Shown: piece by piece, positions 1 to 7,306 of the stretch
How the letters are laid out: every line of letters begins with the position of its first letter
How positions within the stretch are numbered: the stretch's first letter is position 1
Assembly (NCBI GenBank): GCA_947165195.1
Contig: CAMUZJ010000034.1
Span: forward strand, 1-11,459
Length of the DNA stretch: 11,459 bases
Direction of reading: 5' to 3'
Source: an uncultured Bacillota bacterium
GTDB taxonomy: Bacteria; Bacillota_I; Bacilli_A; RF39; UBA660
The notes under the pieces: model-generated
Databases searched by the model: none
Seen by the model: the letters and a program-made list of their open reading frames with translations, nothing else
Told to the model about the DNA's origin: nothing
Translations under genes and position numbers: made by a program

Positions 1-601
1 CAGCTCCTATACCGGCAGTAGAAATAATATATGCTGTCATAGATCCTACAACTCCAACTACTGTATCAACTAAACCATTTTGTTTAAAAAAACTAGCTTG
101 TATACCACGTTGCATAATTGGATTAGAATTTGCTCCATAATGTTCTTCTGTAAGATCTCTAGCAACAAATTTTCCGATACTTTCTTTGGCATCAGAATTA
201 AAAAGTCCAATAACCCAACCTGTAACAGACAAAAAGCCATCAAGAAGTGTTTCTAATCCCCCTACAAAATTATAGACTAATGACTTACTAACATGTAAAA
301 AAGTACCAAATAATCTTTCCCCAAAGTTGTAACTTGCAACCTTCGCATTATACTGCTTTATTGCTTCTATCTTAGCATTAATATTTCCAATAATTTCATC
401 TACTAAATTCTTAGCATACTCCTCCAATGTTAATCCATTATATAGATTATCAAGATTTAAGTACTTTCCTCCTCTAGCAGTAGATATTTTTGTAATAGCC
501 CGTTTTAAATCAGCAGTAACCCCATTAATTTGTTCTTTTGCCACATTAAGTTGAGCTAAAACATCTCCTATTTTTGCTTCATCATACGTAATTTCTGCCA
601 T
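1..601 (-). CDS. Large helical protein, N-terminal part only; possible LXG-like type VII secretion substrate
   Basis: The complementary strand is open from an ATG at 601 to the left edge with no stop (about 200 codons), so the C-terminus lies outside the window. A perfect AGGAGG overlaps the stop codon of the upstream 115-residue gene, so the two are translationally linked. The protein starts MAEITYDEAKIGDVLAQLN and has no signal peptide. Residues 1-90 are predicted amphipathic helix. After them come hydrophobic, glycine-rich stretches (about 90-140 and from about 170 to the edge) that could insert in or cross a membrane. A leaderless helical N-terminus, a hydrophobic middle and a small helical partner gene just upstream is the usual layout of LXG polymorphic toxins of type VII secretion. 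I see no decisive LXG motif, and the toxin end, if any, is missing. A phage or structural protein remains possible. Confidence 0.6.
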   Translation of the reverse strand, partial: MAEITYDEAKIGDVLAQLNVAKEQINGVTADLKRAITKISTARGGKYLNLDNLYNGLTLEEYAKNLVDEIIGNINAKIEAIKQYNAKVASYNFGERLFGTFLHVSKSLVYNFVGGLETLLDGFLSVTGWVIGLFNSDAKESIGKFVARDLTEEHYGANSNPIMQRGIQASFFKQNGLVDTVVGVVGSMTAYIISTAGIGA

Positions 602-610
602 AATTTCCTC

Positions 611-958
611 CTATATATTTTGTTCCTGAGATTGGTCCTGAGCTAGTCTCATTTGATACTCTTTTAATTCAGCTACTTGCTCTCCTGCAATCATAACAGC
701 TTGATTAGCCACTTCTACAGCATACATTCCATACGTTTCTCTAAGCTTTATAATTTGTTCTCCAATATCTGCCATATAATCTTGAAGTGTTCTATAGTCA
801 ACAGATAAAGCTTTTTTATCACACATCTCAGCAGCCTTAAAAACAGCTACCCCACAGTTTACAAAAGTATCTAAAGCAGCTCGATAATCATTACATCCTG
901 TCTTTATTGTTTGAAAATCAATAATTTGATTTTTATTCGTAATGCCATAATATGCCAT
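611..958 (-). CDS. Small helical protein (115 aa), possible WXG100/Lap-like partner of the downstream gene
   Basis: A complete short gene with GAGGG about 8 nt before its ATG. Its stop codon overlaps the ribosome binding site of the next gene (start at 601), so the two form an operon. The protein is predicted almost wholly alpha-helical, with no signal peptide or membrane segment. It ends in a polar, glutamine-rich tail (AQDQSQEQNI) and has three cysteines (residues about 22, 35 and 46). Size, helical content and position fit the small helical partner or chaperone proteins encoded beside LXG effectors in type VII secretion loci. The diagnostic W-x-G motif is absent, and nothing from the secretion machine is in the window, so this role is an inference. 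The coding call itself is sound. Confidence 0.8.
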   Translation of the reverse strand: MAYYGITNKNQIIDFQTIKTGCNDYRAALDTFVNCGVAVFKAAEMCDKKALSVDYRTLQDYMADIGEQIIKLRETYGMYAVEVANQAVMIAGEQVAELKEYQMRLAQDQSQEQNI

Positions 959-1005
959 CTTAACACCCTCTTCTATTATTTCTATATTATCATTTTTTCA
1001 CACAT

Positions 1006-1030
1006 AATAAAAAAAAGCAAGTAGTTGCTT
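1006..1030 (-). terminator. Rho-independent terminator of the sortase gene
   Basis: On the minus strand AAGCAA (1025-1030) pairs with TTGCTT (1015-1020) across a 4-nt loop, followed by a run of eight T. It lies 22 nt past the sortase stop and before the 115-aa gene, which separates the two units. Confidence 0.75.
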
Positions 1031-1051
1031 AAAATTAATCTAAACCACTAA

Positions 1052-1834
1052 TTACTTTTTTTCTTTACATATAACTAATAAATAAGAATTATTAGGATGA
1101 TAATGACAAATCTGTAAAACTAAAATTCTATCATCTTCTTTGAATGTTACATTATCACTATACAAACTATTTGAAGTTAATTGATATAAATGTTGTAGAT
1201 AATCTTGATTAGAAGAAAAGTTCAGTACCATATGAGTAGCATCTGTTGTAATAATCTTAATAGCAATTACTTCATAATGAAGTTTTGCTTCATCTATACT
1301 TAAATATACATCTTTATAATTATCAAATATATTTTTATCAACATAAGCTTCTAAATTCGTAAATGGCAAACTATCATAATACTTTTCGTTTCTCGTATTA
1401 TGCCCATATATGTTAATTTGCCTATCCTGTAATAAATCAGTATTTCTAAAATCAAAGAAAGGTACTCCTAATGCATCATACTGATTATATAAATTATAGT
1501 TTAAGTAGTATCTATTATCAGAAGCACGCGTTACCAATGCATTGATATTTAAATTTGGTATTTCTATTCGTCCCATAATATTTTCGTTATTATATTCTGC
1601 TCTAACATTCGGTAATTCATTTACATAACTTTCTACTTCTTGTTTATTATCATCTTTATCTTGATAATTTATTTTTTCTTTTTCTTTAATTAGATTATTG
1701 ACAGAAGGAATTCCTTCTTCTTTGATAAAAGTATCATATATATAATATGCCCCTAAAAATAATACAATTGGTACTAAAAAGATTAATATATATGTCAATA
1801 AATGATTTATTTTTTCATACTTTTTTCTTTTCAT
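1052..1834 (-). CDS. Class B-like sortase family protein with atypical active site
   Basis: 260 residues: a short basic N-terminus, one membrane anchor (about residues 13-33), a charged linker, then a sortase domain (about 85-260). Family marks are the entry strand GRIEIPNLNINALV, the segment YLNYNLYNQYDALGVPFFDF typical of class B, the catalytic histidine in YGHN (H145), and the catalytic cysteine in ILVLQICHYHP (C243). Sortases normally carry TLxTC before the cysteine and an arginine 8-10 residues after it. Here the first is LVLQIC, and the second position reads NNSYLLV with no arginine. Sortases join secreted proteins to the cell wall or into pili on the outer membrane face. No LPxTG-like substrate is visible nearby. 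The ATG at 1834 is chosen because GGTG precedes it and a TATAAT at 1857-1862 would place the transcript start between it and the upstream in-frame ATG (1855). The gene appears monocistronic. Confidence 0.85.
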   Translation of the reverse strand: MKRKKYEKINHLLTYILIFLVPIVLFLGAYYIYDTFIKEEGIPSVNNLIKEKEKINYQDKDDNKQEVESYVNELPNVRAEYNNENIMGRIEIPNLNINALVTRASDNRYYLNYNLYNQYDALGVPFFDFRNTDLLQDRQINIYGHNTRNEKYYDSLPFTNLEAYVDKNIFDNYKDVYLSIDEAKLHYEVIAIKIITTDATHMVLNFSSNQDYLQHLYQLTSNSLYSDNVTFKEDDRILVLQICHYHPNNSYLLVICKEKK

Positions 1835-1856
1835 ACTTATCACCACTTCTATCATT

Positions 1857-1862
1857 ATTATA
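1857..1862 (-). promoter_or_regulatory. Probable -10 box of the sortase gene
   Basis: A perfect TATAAT on the minus strand lies 22 nt before the chosen ATG. No convincing -35 box is present at 16-18 nt. A second TATAAT at 1897-1902 is an alternative. Confidence 0.4.
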
Positions 1863-1956
1863 ATATTTTTAAGAGTAGAAAGAAAAGTACTTTTTCATTA
1901 TATTTTATCTTCCTTGTTAGAATAAATTATGAAATAATATAGTTAGAGGTGTTTCT

Positions 1957-2661
1957 ATGAAAAAGATAATTTTAATTTTAATTTTACTTACTTTTTTTAC
2001 TGGTTGTTCTAAAAAAGAAGGAATAGTGGAAGATGCAAAAGAAGTAAAAAATAATTCTATTGAAATACAAAATAACGAGCAAAAAAATATTTACTTAGAT
2101 AACAATAATACCCCAATTGCTTTCTATGAAGGAAATGGACAAAAATTAAAAAAAATTTCAATATTCCAAACAAATGTGCAACCACTAGAAGATATTCATA
2201 TTTTTCAAATTTATCCATCGAAAGAAGAAGAAATTTTATTAAATGAAAAATTTGGAAATGCTTTTTATTCTAATTGGCAACAATATAATAAAGATTCTAA
2301 CTTAAAACTAGGTTTTCATATTGAATATATCGATATAGATAATAATACTATATCTTATAATATTTTAAATCCAGAAATGACTCATAATATCTATGATGAA
2401 CATTTACTAATCTATTTATATGATGATTATATAAATAGAAATAGTAATTGGTACTCTCATCTAGAACAAGAAGATGTAGATGAAAATTCTTTGTATACTT
2501 CCATAAAAATACAAGCTGGTGGTCACTTTTTTAAGATAAATTCTAAAATCGAATTAACAGTCTTTACTTATGATGGTTTAGATGATTTTGATGAATTAGG
2601 AAACTATAGAGGAAATAGTAGTTATACAATCAATATTTGTATAGATGGAATTGCTTGTTAA
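1957..2661 (+). CDS. Lipoprotein of unknown function (234 aa)
   Basis: The protein begins with a lysine pair, a hydrophobic core and the lipobox TFFTGC, with the lipidated cysteine at residue 17. It should therefore be exported, cut by signal peptidase II and anchored to the outer face of the membrane. GAGGTG lies 6 nt before the ATG. After the cysteine comes a lysine, glutamate and asparagine-rich linker (to about residue 50). A mixed beta-rich domain follows, high in Asn, Asp, Tyr and Ile, with two late cysteines (near residues 228 and 234). I do not recognise the domain. It diverges from the sortase gene and converges on the phosphatase gene with only 8 bp between stop codons, so it is probably transcribed alone. 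It has no sorting motif that would make it a sortase substrate. Confidence 0.85.
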   Translation: MKKIILILILLTFFTGCSKKEGIVEDAKEVKNNSIEIQNNEQKNIYLDNNNTPIAFYEGNGQKLKKISIFQTNVQPLEDIHIFQIYPSKEEEILLNEKFGNAFYSNWQQYNKDSNLKLGFHIEYIDIDNNTISYNILNPEMTHNIYDEHLLIYLYDDYINRNSNWYSHLEQEDVDENSLYTSIKIQAGGHFFKINSKIELTVFTYDGLDDFDELGNYRGNSSYTINICIDGIAC

Positions 2662-2669
2662 GACTTCCT

Positions 2670-3242
2670 TTATATTTTCTTTTTTATTTTGTCTTGATAT
2701 AAGTTTTGTTTATAAAGGCTATATTCCCAACCAGGAGTCCAATTACCTGTCTTTCTCCAATCAGAGGCTATTGCTTCTTCCCAAGGGATATTTTTAGTAA
2801 TTACTTCTATAGCAAGTTGAGGAGCTCTATGAGCCATAATACCTACTGTTTTTCCTTTATAGTTATTATAAATATATTGAAGAAATTCTCTTACTCGCAT
2901 TTCTACATCTTTTAAAGACTCTCCATTAGGAAAAGGATTATTGATATGTTCTTCATAGATAACTAAGTTTTTATCTTCTCCATCATAATCTCCATAATTG
3001 CATTCTCTAAGTCTTTTATCTTGATACTTTTCAATATCAGGAAAAGCTAAATTTGCTGAATCAACTGCCCTTATTAAGTCAGAAGAAAATAAAACATCCA
3101 ATTTATATTTTGTATTTTTACCTAAATTAGTAGCTTGTTCTTTTCCTAAGTCATTTAACTCTACATTCTTCCAACCACTACACTTTTTAGAAGCATTATC
3201 TTCTGTTGTACCATGTACATAATAAATAATTTTTGTTTCCAT
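2670..3242 (-). CDS. Histidine phosphatase (phosphoglycerate mutase-like) family protein, VHG variant
   Basis: 190 residues, cytoplasmic, close to a single histidine phosphatase domain in size. Recognisable blocks are the N-terminal nucleophile region YYVHGTTEDN (H10), WKNVELNDLGKEQA, FSSDLIRAVDSA (R58), RLRECNYGDYDG (E80) and the second catalytic histidine in GIMAHR (H138). The canonical first motif is RHG. Here it is VHG, so the arginine that helps bind the phosphate is missing while both histidines, the second arginine and the acid are kept. Activity is plausible, but substrate and efficiency cannot be read from sequence. AAGGAGG sits 4 nt before the ATG. The gene is the second of an operon, 24 nt after the cysteine-cluster gene. 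A small-molecule phosphatase is the best guess. A non-catalytic role cannot be excluded. Confidence 0.88.
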   Translation of the reverse strand: METKIIYYVHGTTEDNASKKCSGWKNVELNDLGKEQATNLGKNTKYKLDVLFSSDLIRAVDSANLAFPDIEKYQDKRLRECNYGDYDGEDKNLVIYEEHINNPFPNGESLKDVEMRVREFLQYIYNNYKGKTVGIMAHRAPQLAIEVITKNIPWEEAIASDWRKTGNWTPGWEYSLYKQNLYQDKIKKKI

Positions 3243-3266
3243 ATATCCTCCTTAAAATATAGATAA

Positions 3267-4070
3267 TTACTTTTTCCTTTTTATATATTTTTTTGATTGA
3301 TGTAATTTTTTTTCATTAACTAGTAATTGATTTTTCCGCTTAAGTCTTAATACAGATTGAGCCCATTCTGGACAATCTTCTATACTTACATATAGTTTAT
3401 GAAATATTTCTTCCTCACATTCATTCAACATATACAGTATAGTAACAGAATTACATGCTTCTTCATAAGCACTACCATAATTACTTTCATATTTTAGATT
3501 CCTTTTTACAAAAAAATCTCCATTTTTTAAGATAATATTGTCGGGATGAATATCTACTAAAAAATTTGTACCTATTGTTTTACAATTATATTTTGATTCA
3601 AAATACTTTTTATTTTTAGAATACAAAATTGCTAGTTCTAACAAATCCATTCCTGCTTTTTTTAAAATAGAACTTCCAAATTGATCATAGTCTTGTGAGA
3701 TAAGTTGTAAATCTTCTTCTTCCTTATTATAGTAAAATTCTACTCTTTTTTGACTATCATCACTTAATTTTAATTCTACTTTTAATATATTTTTTCGATA
3801 ATCAAAGTCAAAAGAATCAAAAACGATTCCTTCTATATACCGATTATCCACACTGTTTTTATTACAAATATAACATCTTTCAGTTGATTTTAAACTATCA
3901 AATTTACAACAACAAGATGCTTTTCTATTAGAAAATACACTTCTTTTTTCTAGATAAGTTTCTACAATAGTAGATAAAGAAACAAGGTTTTCATCCAAAT
4001 TTTCTTCTCTTAAAAGAACATTACTCAATTCTTCTAAAATCTCTTTGTTGGTTAATTTTTTCTCATCCAT
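3267..4070 (-). CDS. Protein of unknown function with a cysteine cluster (267 aa)
   Basis: I do not recognise this family. It has no signal peptide or membrane helix, so it is probably cytoplasmic. Residues 1-45 are helical and acidic. Residues 53-69 hold five cysteines in the pattern CCC-x10-C-x2-C (SCCCKF ... ERCYICNK), which could bind zinc or a metal cluster. A beta-rich central part follows (about 80-195), then a helical part, and a very basic tail (KKYIKRKK). The start at 4070 is chosen because AAAGGGGG lies 10 nt upstream and because the predicted transcript start (about 4096) falls inside the longer in-frame alternative beginning at 4100, which has no ribosome binding site. It leads an operon with the histidine phosphatase gene 24 nt downstream and diverges from guaB. 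A metal-binding or nucleic-acid-binding role is only a suggestion from the cysteines and the basic tail. Confidence 0.8.
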   Translation of the reverse strand: MDEKKLTNKEILEELSNVLLREENLDENLVSLSTIVETYLEKRSVFSNRKASCCCKFDSLKSTERCYICNKNSVDNRYIEGIVFDSFDFDYRKNILKVELKLSDDSQKRVEFYYNKEEEDLQLISQDYDQFGSSILKKAGMDLLELAILYSKNKKYFESKYNCKTIGTNFLVDIHPDNIILKNGDFFVKRNLKYESNYGSAYEEACNSVTILYMLNECEEEIFHKLYVSIEDCPEWAQSVLRLKRKNQLLVNEKKLHQSKKYIKRKK

Positions 4071-4102
4071 TATAGATAATCCCCCTTTCCATAAACACAT
4101 TT

Positions 4103-4131
4103 ATTGTAACAACTCTTAGATATCTAAGCAA
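4103..4131 (-). promoter_or_regulatory. Promoter of the cysteine-cluster / phosphatase operon
   Basis: Minus strand TTGCTT (4126-4131), 17-nt spacer, TACAAT (4103-4108): a near-consensus sigma-A promoter. The expected start near 4096 gives a leader of about 26 nt to the ATG at 4070. A 14-bp palindrome fills much of the spacer and part of the -35 box. Confidence 0.7.
4115..4128. promoter_or_regulatory. 14-bp perfect palindrome, candidate operator
   Basis: CTTAGATATCTAAG is its own reverse complement. It covers spacer and -35 positions of the minus-strand promoter and lies 33 bp upstream of the guaB -35 box. A dimeric repressor bound here would block the minus promoter. By chance about one such palindrome is expected in a window this AT-rich, so position is the main support. 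Confidence 0.4.
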
Positions 4132-4161
4132 TAAAAATAAATAGAAAAAATGAAGAAGGCG

Positions 4162-4190
4162 TTGACTTTTATAAAAGTTTCTAGTATAAC
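4162..4190 (+). promoter_or_regulatory. Promoter of guaB-guaA
   Basis: TTGACT (4162-4167), 17-nt spacer, TATAAC (4185-4190): the best sigma-A promoter in the window. The start near 4197 gives a leader of only about 29 nt with AAAGGAG at 4209-4215, so there is no room for a purine riboswitch downstream of it. Confidence 0.85.
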
Positions 4191-4225
4191 TTTGAATAAA
4201 TTAAAATTAAAGGAGAATTTGTGCA

Positions 4226-5731
4226 ATGGCAAAGATATTAGAAGATATTTCTAGAACATTTAATGAATTTTTATTATTACCTAATCTAACAGATGAAAGA
4301 TGTATTCCTGAAAATGTTAGTCTAAAAACCCCACTTGTAAAATATAAAAAAGGAGAACAACCTAAATACGAGGCAAATGTACCATTTGTTTCTGCTATTA
4401 TGCAAGCAGTATCTGGAGAAGAGATGGGAATTGCTTTAGCTCGAGAAGGAGGTTGTGCTTTTATTTATGGATCACAATCTATTGAAGATGAAGCAGAAAT
4501 GGTAAGAAAAGTAAAAACTCATAAAGCTGGTTTTATAAAAAGCGATTCTAATGTAAAAAAAGATGCAACTTTAAAAGAAGTATTAGAATTAATTGAAGAG
4601 ACAGGACACTCTACCGTAATGATTACGGAAGATGGAACAAGTACTGGTAAATTTTTAGGACTTGTTACCGATAAGGATTATAGGGTCTCTAGAGTAGATT
4701 TAAATGATCCTGTAGAAAAATATATGATTCCTAAAGAAAAGATTGTCTGTGCTAATGTTGGGATTAGTCTTAGTGAAGCAAATGATATGATTTGGGATAA
4801 AAAAATTAGTTGTCTACCAATCCTTGATAAAAAAGGAAACTTAGATAGCTTAGTATTTAGAAAAGATTATGAAAGTGATAAAAATAATCCTAATTCCCTA
4901 CTTGATGAAAACAAAAGATATATTGTAGGAGCTGGTATTAATACAAGAGATTATAAAGAAAGAATTCCAGCTTTAGTAGAAGCTGGTGTTGATCTACTAT
5001 GTATGGACTCTTCTGATGGATATTCTGTATGGCAAAAAAATACTATTGACTGGGTCAGAGAAAAATATGGAGATAAAGTAAAAATTGGTGCTGGTAATGT
5101 TGTAGATAGGGAAGGATTTTTCTATCTAGCAGAAGCAGGTGCAGACTTTATCAAAGTTGGTGTCGGTGGAGGAAGTATTTGTATTACTCGTGAGACGAAA
5201 GGAATTGGTAGAGGACAAGCTAGTGCCTTAATGGATGTTGTAAATGCAAGAGATGAGTATTTTGAAAAAACTGGTATTTATATTCCCATCTGCTCAGATG
5301 GTGGAATTGTTCATGACTACCATATCACACTTGCCCTTGCTATGGGAGCAGACTTTGTTATGATGGGAAGATACTTTGCAAGATTTGATGAAAGCCCATC
5401 TAGAAAAGTAAAAAGAAATGGTACTTTCTTAAAAGAATATTGGGGAGAAGGAAGTAATCGTGCTAGAAACTGGCAAAGATACGATTTAGGAGGAAATAAA
5501 AATAAGTTAAGTTTTGAAGAAGGAGTTGACTCCTATATTCCTTATGCTGGTCCCTTAAAAGATAATTTAGAAGTTACCGTTAGTAAAATAAAATCTACTA
5601 TGTGTAATTGTGGATCGATTAGTATAGAAGAGTTCCATGAAAAAGCACGTCTTACTCTAGTATCAAATATTAGTATTAAAGAAGGTAGTGCTCATGATGT
5701 TATCTTAAAAGAAATCGAAAATAATAAGTAA
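4226..5731 (+). CDS. guaB: Inosine-5'-monophosphate dehydrogenase
   Basis: 501 residues, full length for the family. It oxidises IMP to XMP with NAD+, the first and rate-limiting step from IMP to GMP, as a cytoplasmic tetramer. The TIM barrel (about 1-100 and 225-501) is interrupted by a CBS-domain pair (about 105-215), the usual nucleotide-sensing module. The active-site loop reads GVGGGSICITRETKG with catalytic cysteine C319. The phosphate-binding DGG is at 358-360, and the mobile flap carries NRARNWQRYD with the catalytic Arg-Tyr pair (418-419), followed by EEGVDSYIPYAG. The barrel segment usually reading MDTV is FVSAIMQAVSG here, a variant I associate with many Clostridia. The CBS module is complete, unlike in forms that have lost it. 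AAAGGAG lies 10 nt before the ATG. guaA follows after 9 nt, giving a co-transcribed operon. Confidence 0.98.
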   Translation: MAKILEDISRTFNEFLLLPNLTDERCIPENVSLKTPLVKYKKGEQPKYEANVPFVSAIMQAVSGEEMGIALAREGGCAFIYGSQSIEDEAEMVRKVKTHKAGFIKSDSNVKKDATLKEVLELIEETGHSTVMITEDGTSTGKFLGLVTDKDYRVSRVDLNDPVEKYMIPKEKIVCANVGISLSEANDMIWDKKISCLPILDKKGNLDSLVFRKDYESDKNNPNSLLDENKRYIVGAGINTRDYKERIPALVEAGVDLLCMDSSDGYSVWQKNTIDWVREKYGDKVKIGAGNVVDREGFFYLAEAGADFIKVGVGGGSICITRETKGIGRGQASALMDVVNARDEYFEKTGIYIPICSDGGIVHDYHITLALAMGADFVMMGRYFARFDESPSRKVKRNGTFLKEYWGEGSNRARNWQRYDLGGNKNKLSFEEGVDSYIPYAGPLKDNLEVTVSKIKSTMCNCGSISIEEFHEKARLTLVSNISIKEGSAHDVILKEIENNK

Positions 5732-5740
5732 GAGGAAAAT

Positions 5741-7276
5741 ATGAAAGAAGAATTAATTTTAATTTTAGACTTTGGAGGTCAATATAATCAATTAATCGCA
5801 AGACGTGTTAGAGAAGCAGGAGTTTATTCTGAAATTGTTCCCTATTCTATCTCAGTAGAAGATATAAAAAAGAAGAATCCAAAAGGTATTATTTTTACAG
5901 GAGGTCCAGCTAGTGTCTATCTAGAAAACTCTCCTAAATGTGATAAAGAAATTTTTGAATTAGGTATTCCCACCCTTGGTATCTGTTATGGTATGCAGTT
6001 AATGACAGATGCCTTAGGAGGAGAAGTAAAAAGAGCAGACAAAAGAGAGTATGGAGTAACAAATGTAGAAATAGATAACACTTCTAACCTATTTCAATCT
6101 TTTAAAGATAAGAATGACTTTCTAATGAGTCATACTGACTATGTAGAAAAATTACCAGATGGATTTATAAAGATAGCATCCACTAGTAACTGTAAAATAG
6201 CTGCTATGGAAAATAAAGCAAAGAAGTTATATGGTATTCAATTCCACCCAGAAGTAAATGACTCCGTAAACGGTGAAAAAGTCATACAAAACTTTATCTA
6301 CTCTGTTTGTCAATGTAAGGGTGAATGGAAGATGAATTCTTTTGTAGAAGAAACTGTTTCAAATATCAAAGAAAAAGTAGGAAATGGAAAAGTTTTATGT
6401 GCCCTATCCGGTGGAGTAGACTCTTCTGTTGCTGCTGCTTTAATTTATAAAGCAATTGGTAAAAACTTAACATGTATCTTTGTAGATCACGGACTACTTA
6501 GAAAAAACGAAGCAGAAGAAGTAGAAGAAGTATTTACCAAAAACTTTGATGTAAATTTCATAAAAATTGATGCCAAAGATAGATTCTTACAAAAACTTAG
6601 TGGAGTAACAGACCCTGAGAAAAAAAGAAAAATTATTGGAGAAGAATTTATTAGAGTATTTGAAGATGCATCAAAACAAATTGGTAAAGTGGACTATCTA
6701 GTACAAGGTACAATTTATCCAGATGTAATAGAAAGTGGATTAGGATCTAGTGCTAAAATAAAAAGTCATCACAATGTCGGTGGACTACCAGATGTTGTAG
6801 ACTTTAAAGAAATTATAGAGCCTCTTCGTGACCTATTTAAAGATGAAGTACGTAAAGTTGGCTTAGAATTAGGTCTACCTGAAGACTTAGTATATCGTCA
6901 ACCATTCCCAGGTCCAGGCCTTGCTATTCGTATCATTGGAAGTATTACTGAAGAAAAACTAGAAATTCTTAGAAATGCGGACTATATCTTTAGAGAAGAA
7001 ATAAAAAATGCAAAACTAGATCGAAGTATCAATCAATATTTTGCCGTACTTACCAACGTTCAAAGTGTAGGAGTCATGGGAGATGAAAGGACTTATGACT
7101 ATACGATTGCTCTTAGAGCTGTTTCTACAATCGACTTTATGACAGCCTCTTGGAGTAAAATTCCATATGAAGTACTAGAAATAGTATCCAATAGAATTGT
7201 CAATGAAGTAGCACACGTTAACCGAGTAGTATACGATATAACAGGAAAACCCCCTGCTACTATTGAATGGGAATAA
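5741..7276 (+). CDS. guaA: GMP synthase (glutamine-hydrolysing)
   Basis: 511 residues, complete. It converts XMP to GMP using ATP and ammonia released from glutamine. Domain order: a class I glutamine amidotransferase (about 1-190) with LDFGGQYNQLIARRVRE, nucleophile C82 in GICYGMQLM and the H169/E171 pair in FHPEV. An ATP-pyrophosphatase domain follows, with the P-loop-like SGGVDSS (223-229). The C-terminal dimerisation and XMP-binding domain has RQPFPGPGLAIRI and ends in KPPATIEWE. All catalytic residues I would look for are present. AGAGGAAA precedes the ATG, and the gene begins 9 nt after the guaB stop with no promoter between, so both steps of GMP synthesis are made from one transcript. 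A strong hairpin follows five bases after the stop. Confidence 0.98.
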   Translation: MKEELILILDFGGQYNQLIARRVREAGVYSEIVPYSISVEDIKKKNPKGIIFTGGPASVYLENSPKCDKEIFELGIPTLGICYGMQLMTDALGGEVKRADKREYGVTNVEIDNTSNLFQSFKDKNDFLMSHTDYVEKLPDGFIKIASTSNCKIAAMENKAKKLYGIQFHPEVNDSVNGEKVIQNFIYSVCQCKGEWKMNSFVEETVSNIKEKVGNGKVLCALSGGVDSSVAAALIYKAIGKNLTCIFVDHGLLRKNEAEEVEEVFTKNFDVNFIKIDAKDRFLQKLSGVTDPEKKRKIIGEEFIRVFEDASKQIGKVDYLVQGTIYPDVIESGLGSSAKIKSHHNVGGLPDVVDFKEIIEPLRDLFKDEVRKVGLELGLPEDLVYRQPFPGPGLAIRIIGSITEEKLEILRNADYIFREEIKNAKLDRSINQYFAVLTNVQSVGVMGDERTYDYTIALRAVSTIDFMTASWSKIPYEVLEIVSNRIVNEVAHVNRVVYDITGKPPATIEWE

Positions 7277-7280
7277 AGAG

Positions 7281-7306
7281 AAAGACACGTCACTTGATGT
7301 GTCTTT
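7281..7306. terminator. Bidirectional hairpin terminator between guaA and the convergent membrane-protein gene
   Basis: A nearly perfect inverted repeat (AAAGACACGTCA / TGATGTGTCTTT, one G-T pair) starts 4 nt after the guaA stop and overlaps the stop codon of the convergent gene ending at 7305. T-rich tails exist on both sides but are short, so efficiency is uncertain. Confidence 0.75.

Noticed and set aside
1..601. The left-edge protein as substrate of the nearby sortase
   Set aside because: It has no N-terminal signal peptide, which sortase substrates require, and its C-terminus cannot be seen.
1883..1894. Palindrome AAAAGTACTTTT between the sortase and lipoprotein genes
   Set aside because: It is short and AT-rich, so several such palindromes are expected by chance, and it does not overlap a convincing promoter box.
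2623..2643. Hairpin TATACAA / TTGTATA as terminator for the phosphatase or lipoprotein gene
   Set aside because: It lies inside the lipoprotein coding sequence, is all but free of G-C pairs and has no T-run next to it on either strand.
4101..4225. Purine riboswitch before guaB
   Set aside because: The promoter at 4162-4190 leaves a leader of about 29 nt, too short for a riboswitch aptamer, and no purine aptamer core is visible.
7099..7293. Open frame of 64 codons on the minus strand
   Set aside because: It is antisense to the conserved 3' end of guaA and crosses the terminator hairpin, with no start signals.
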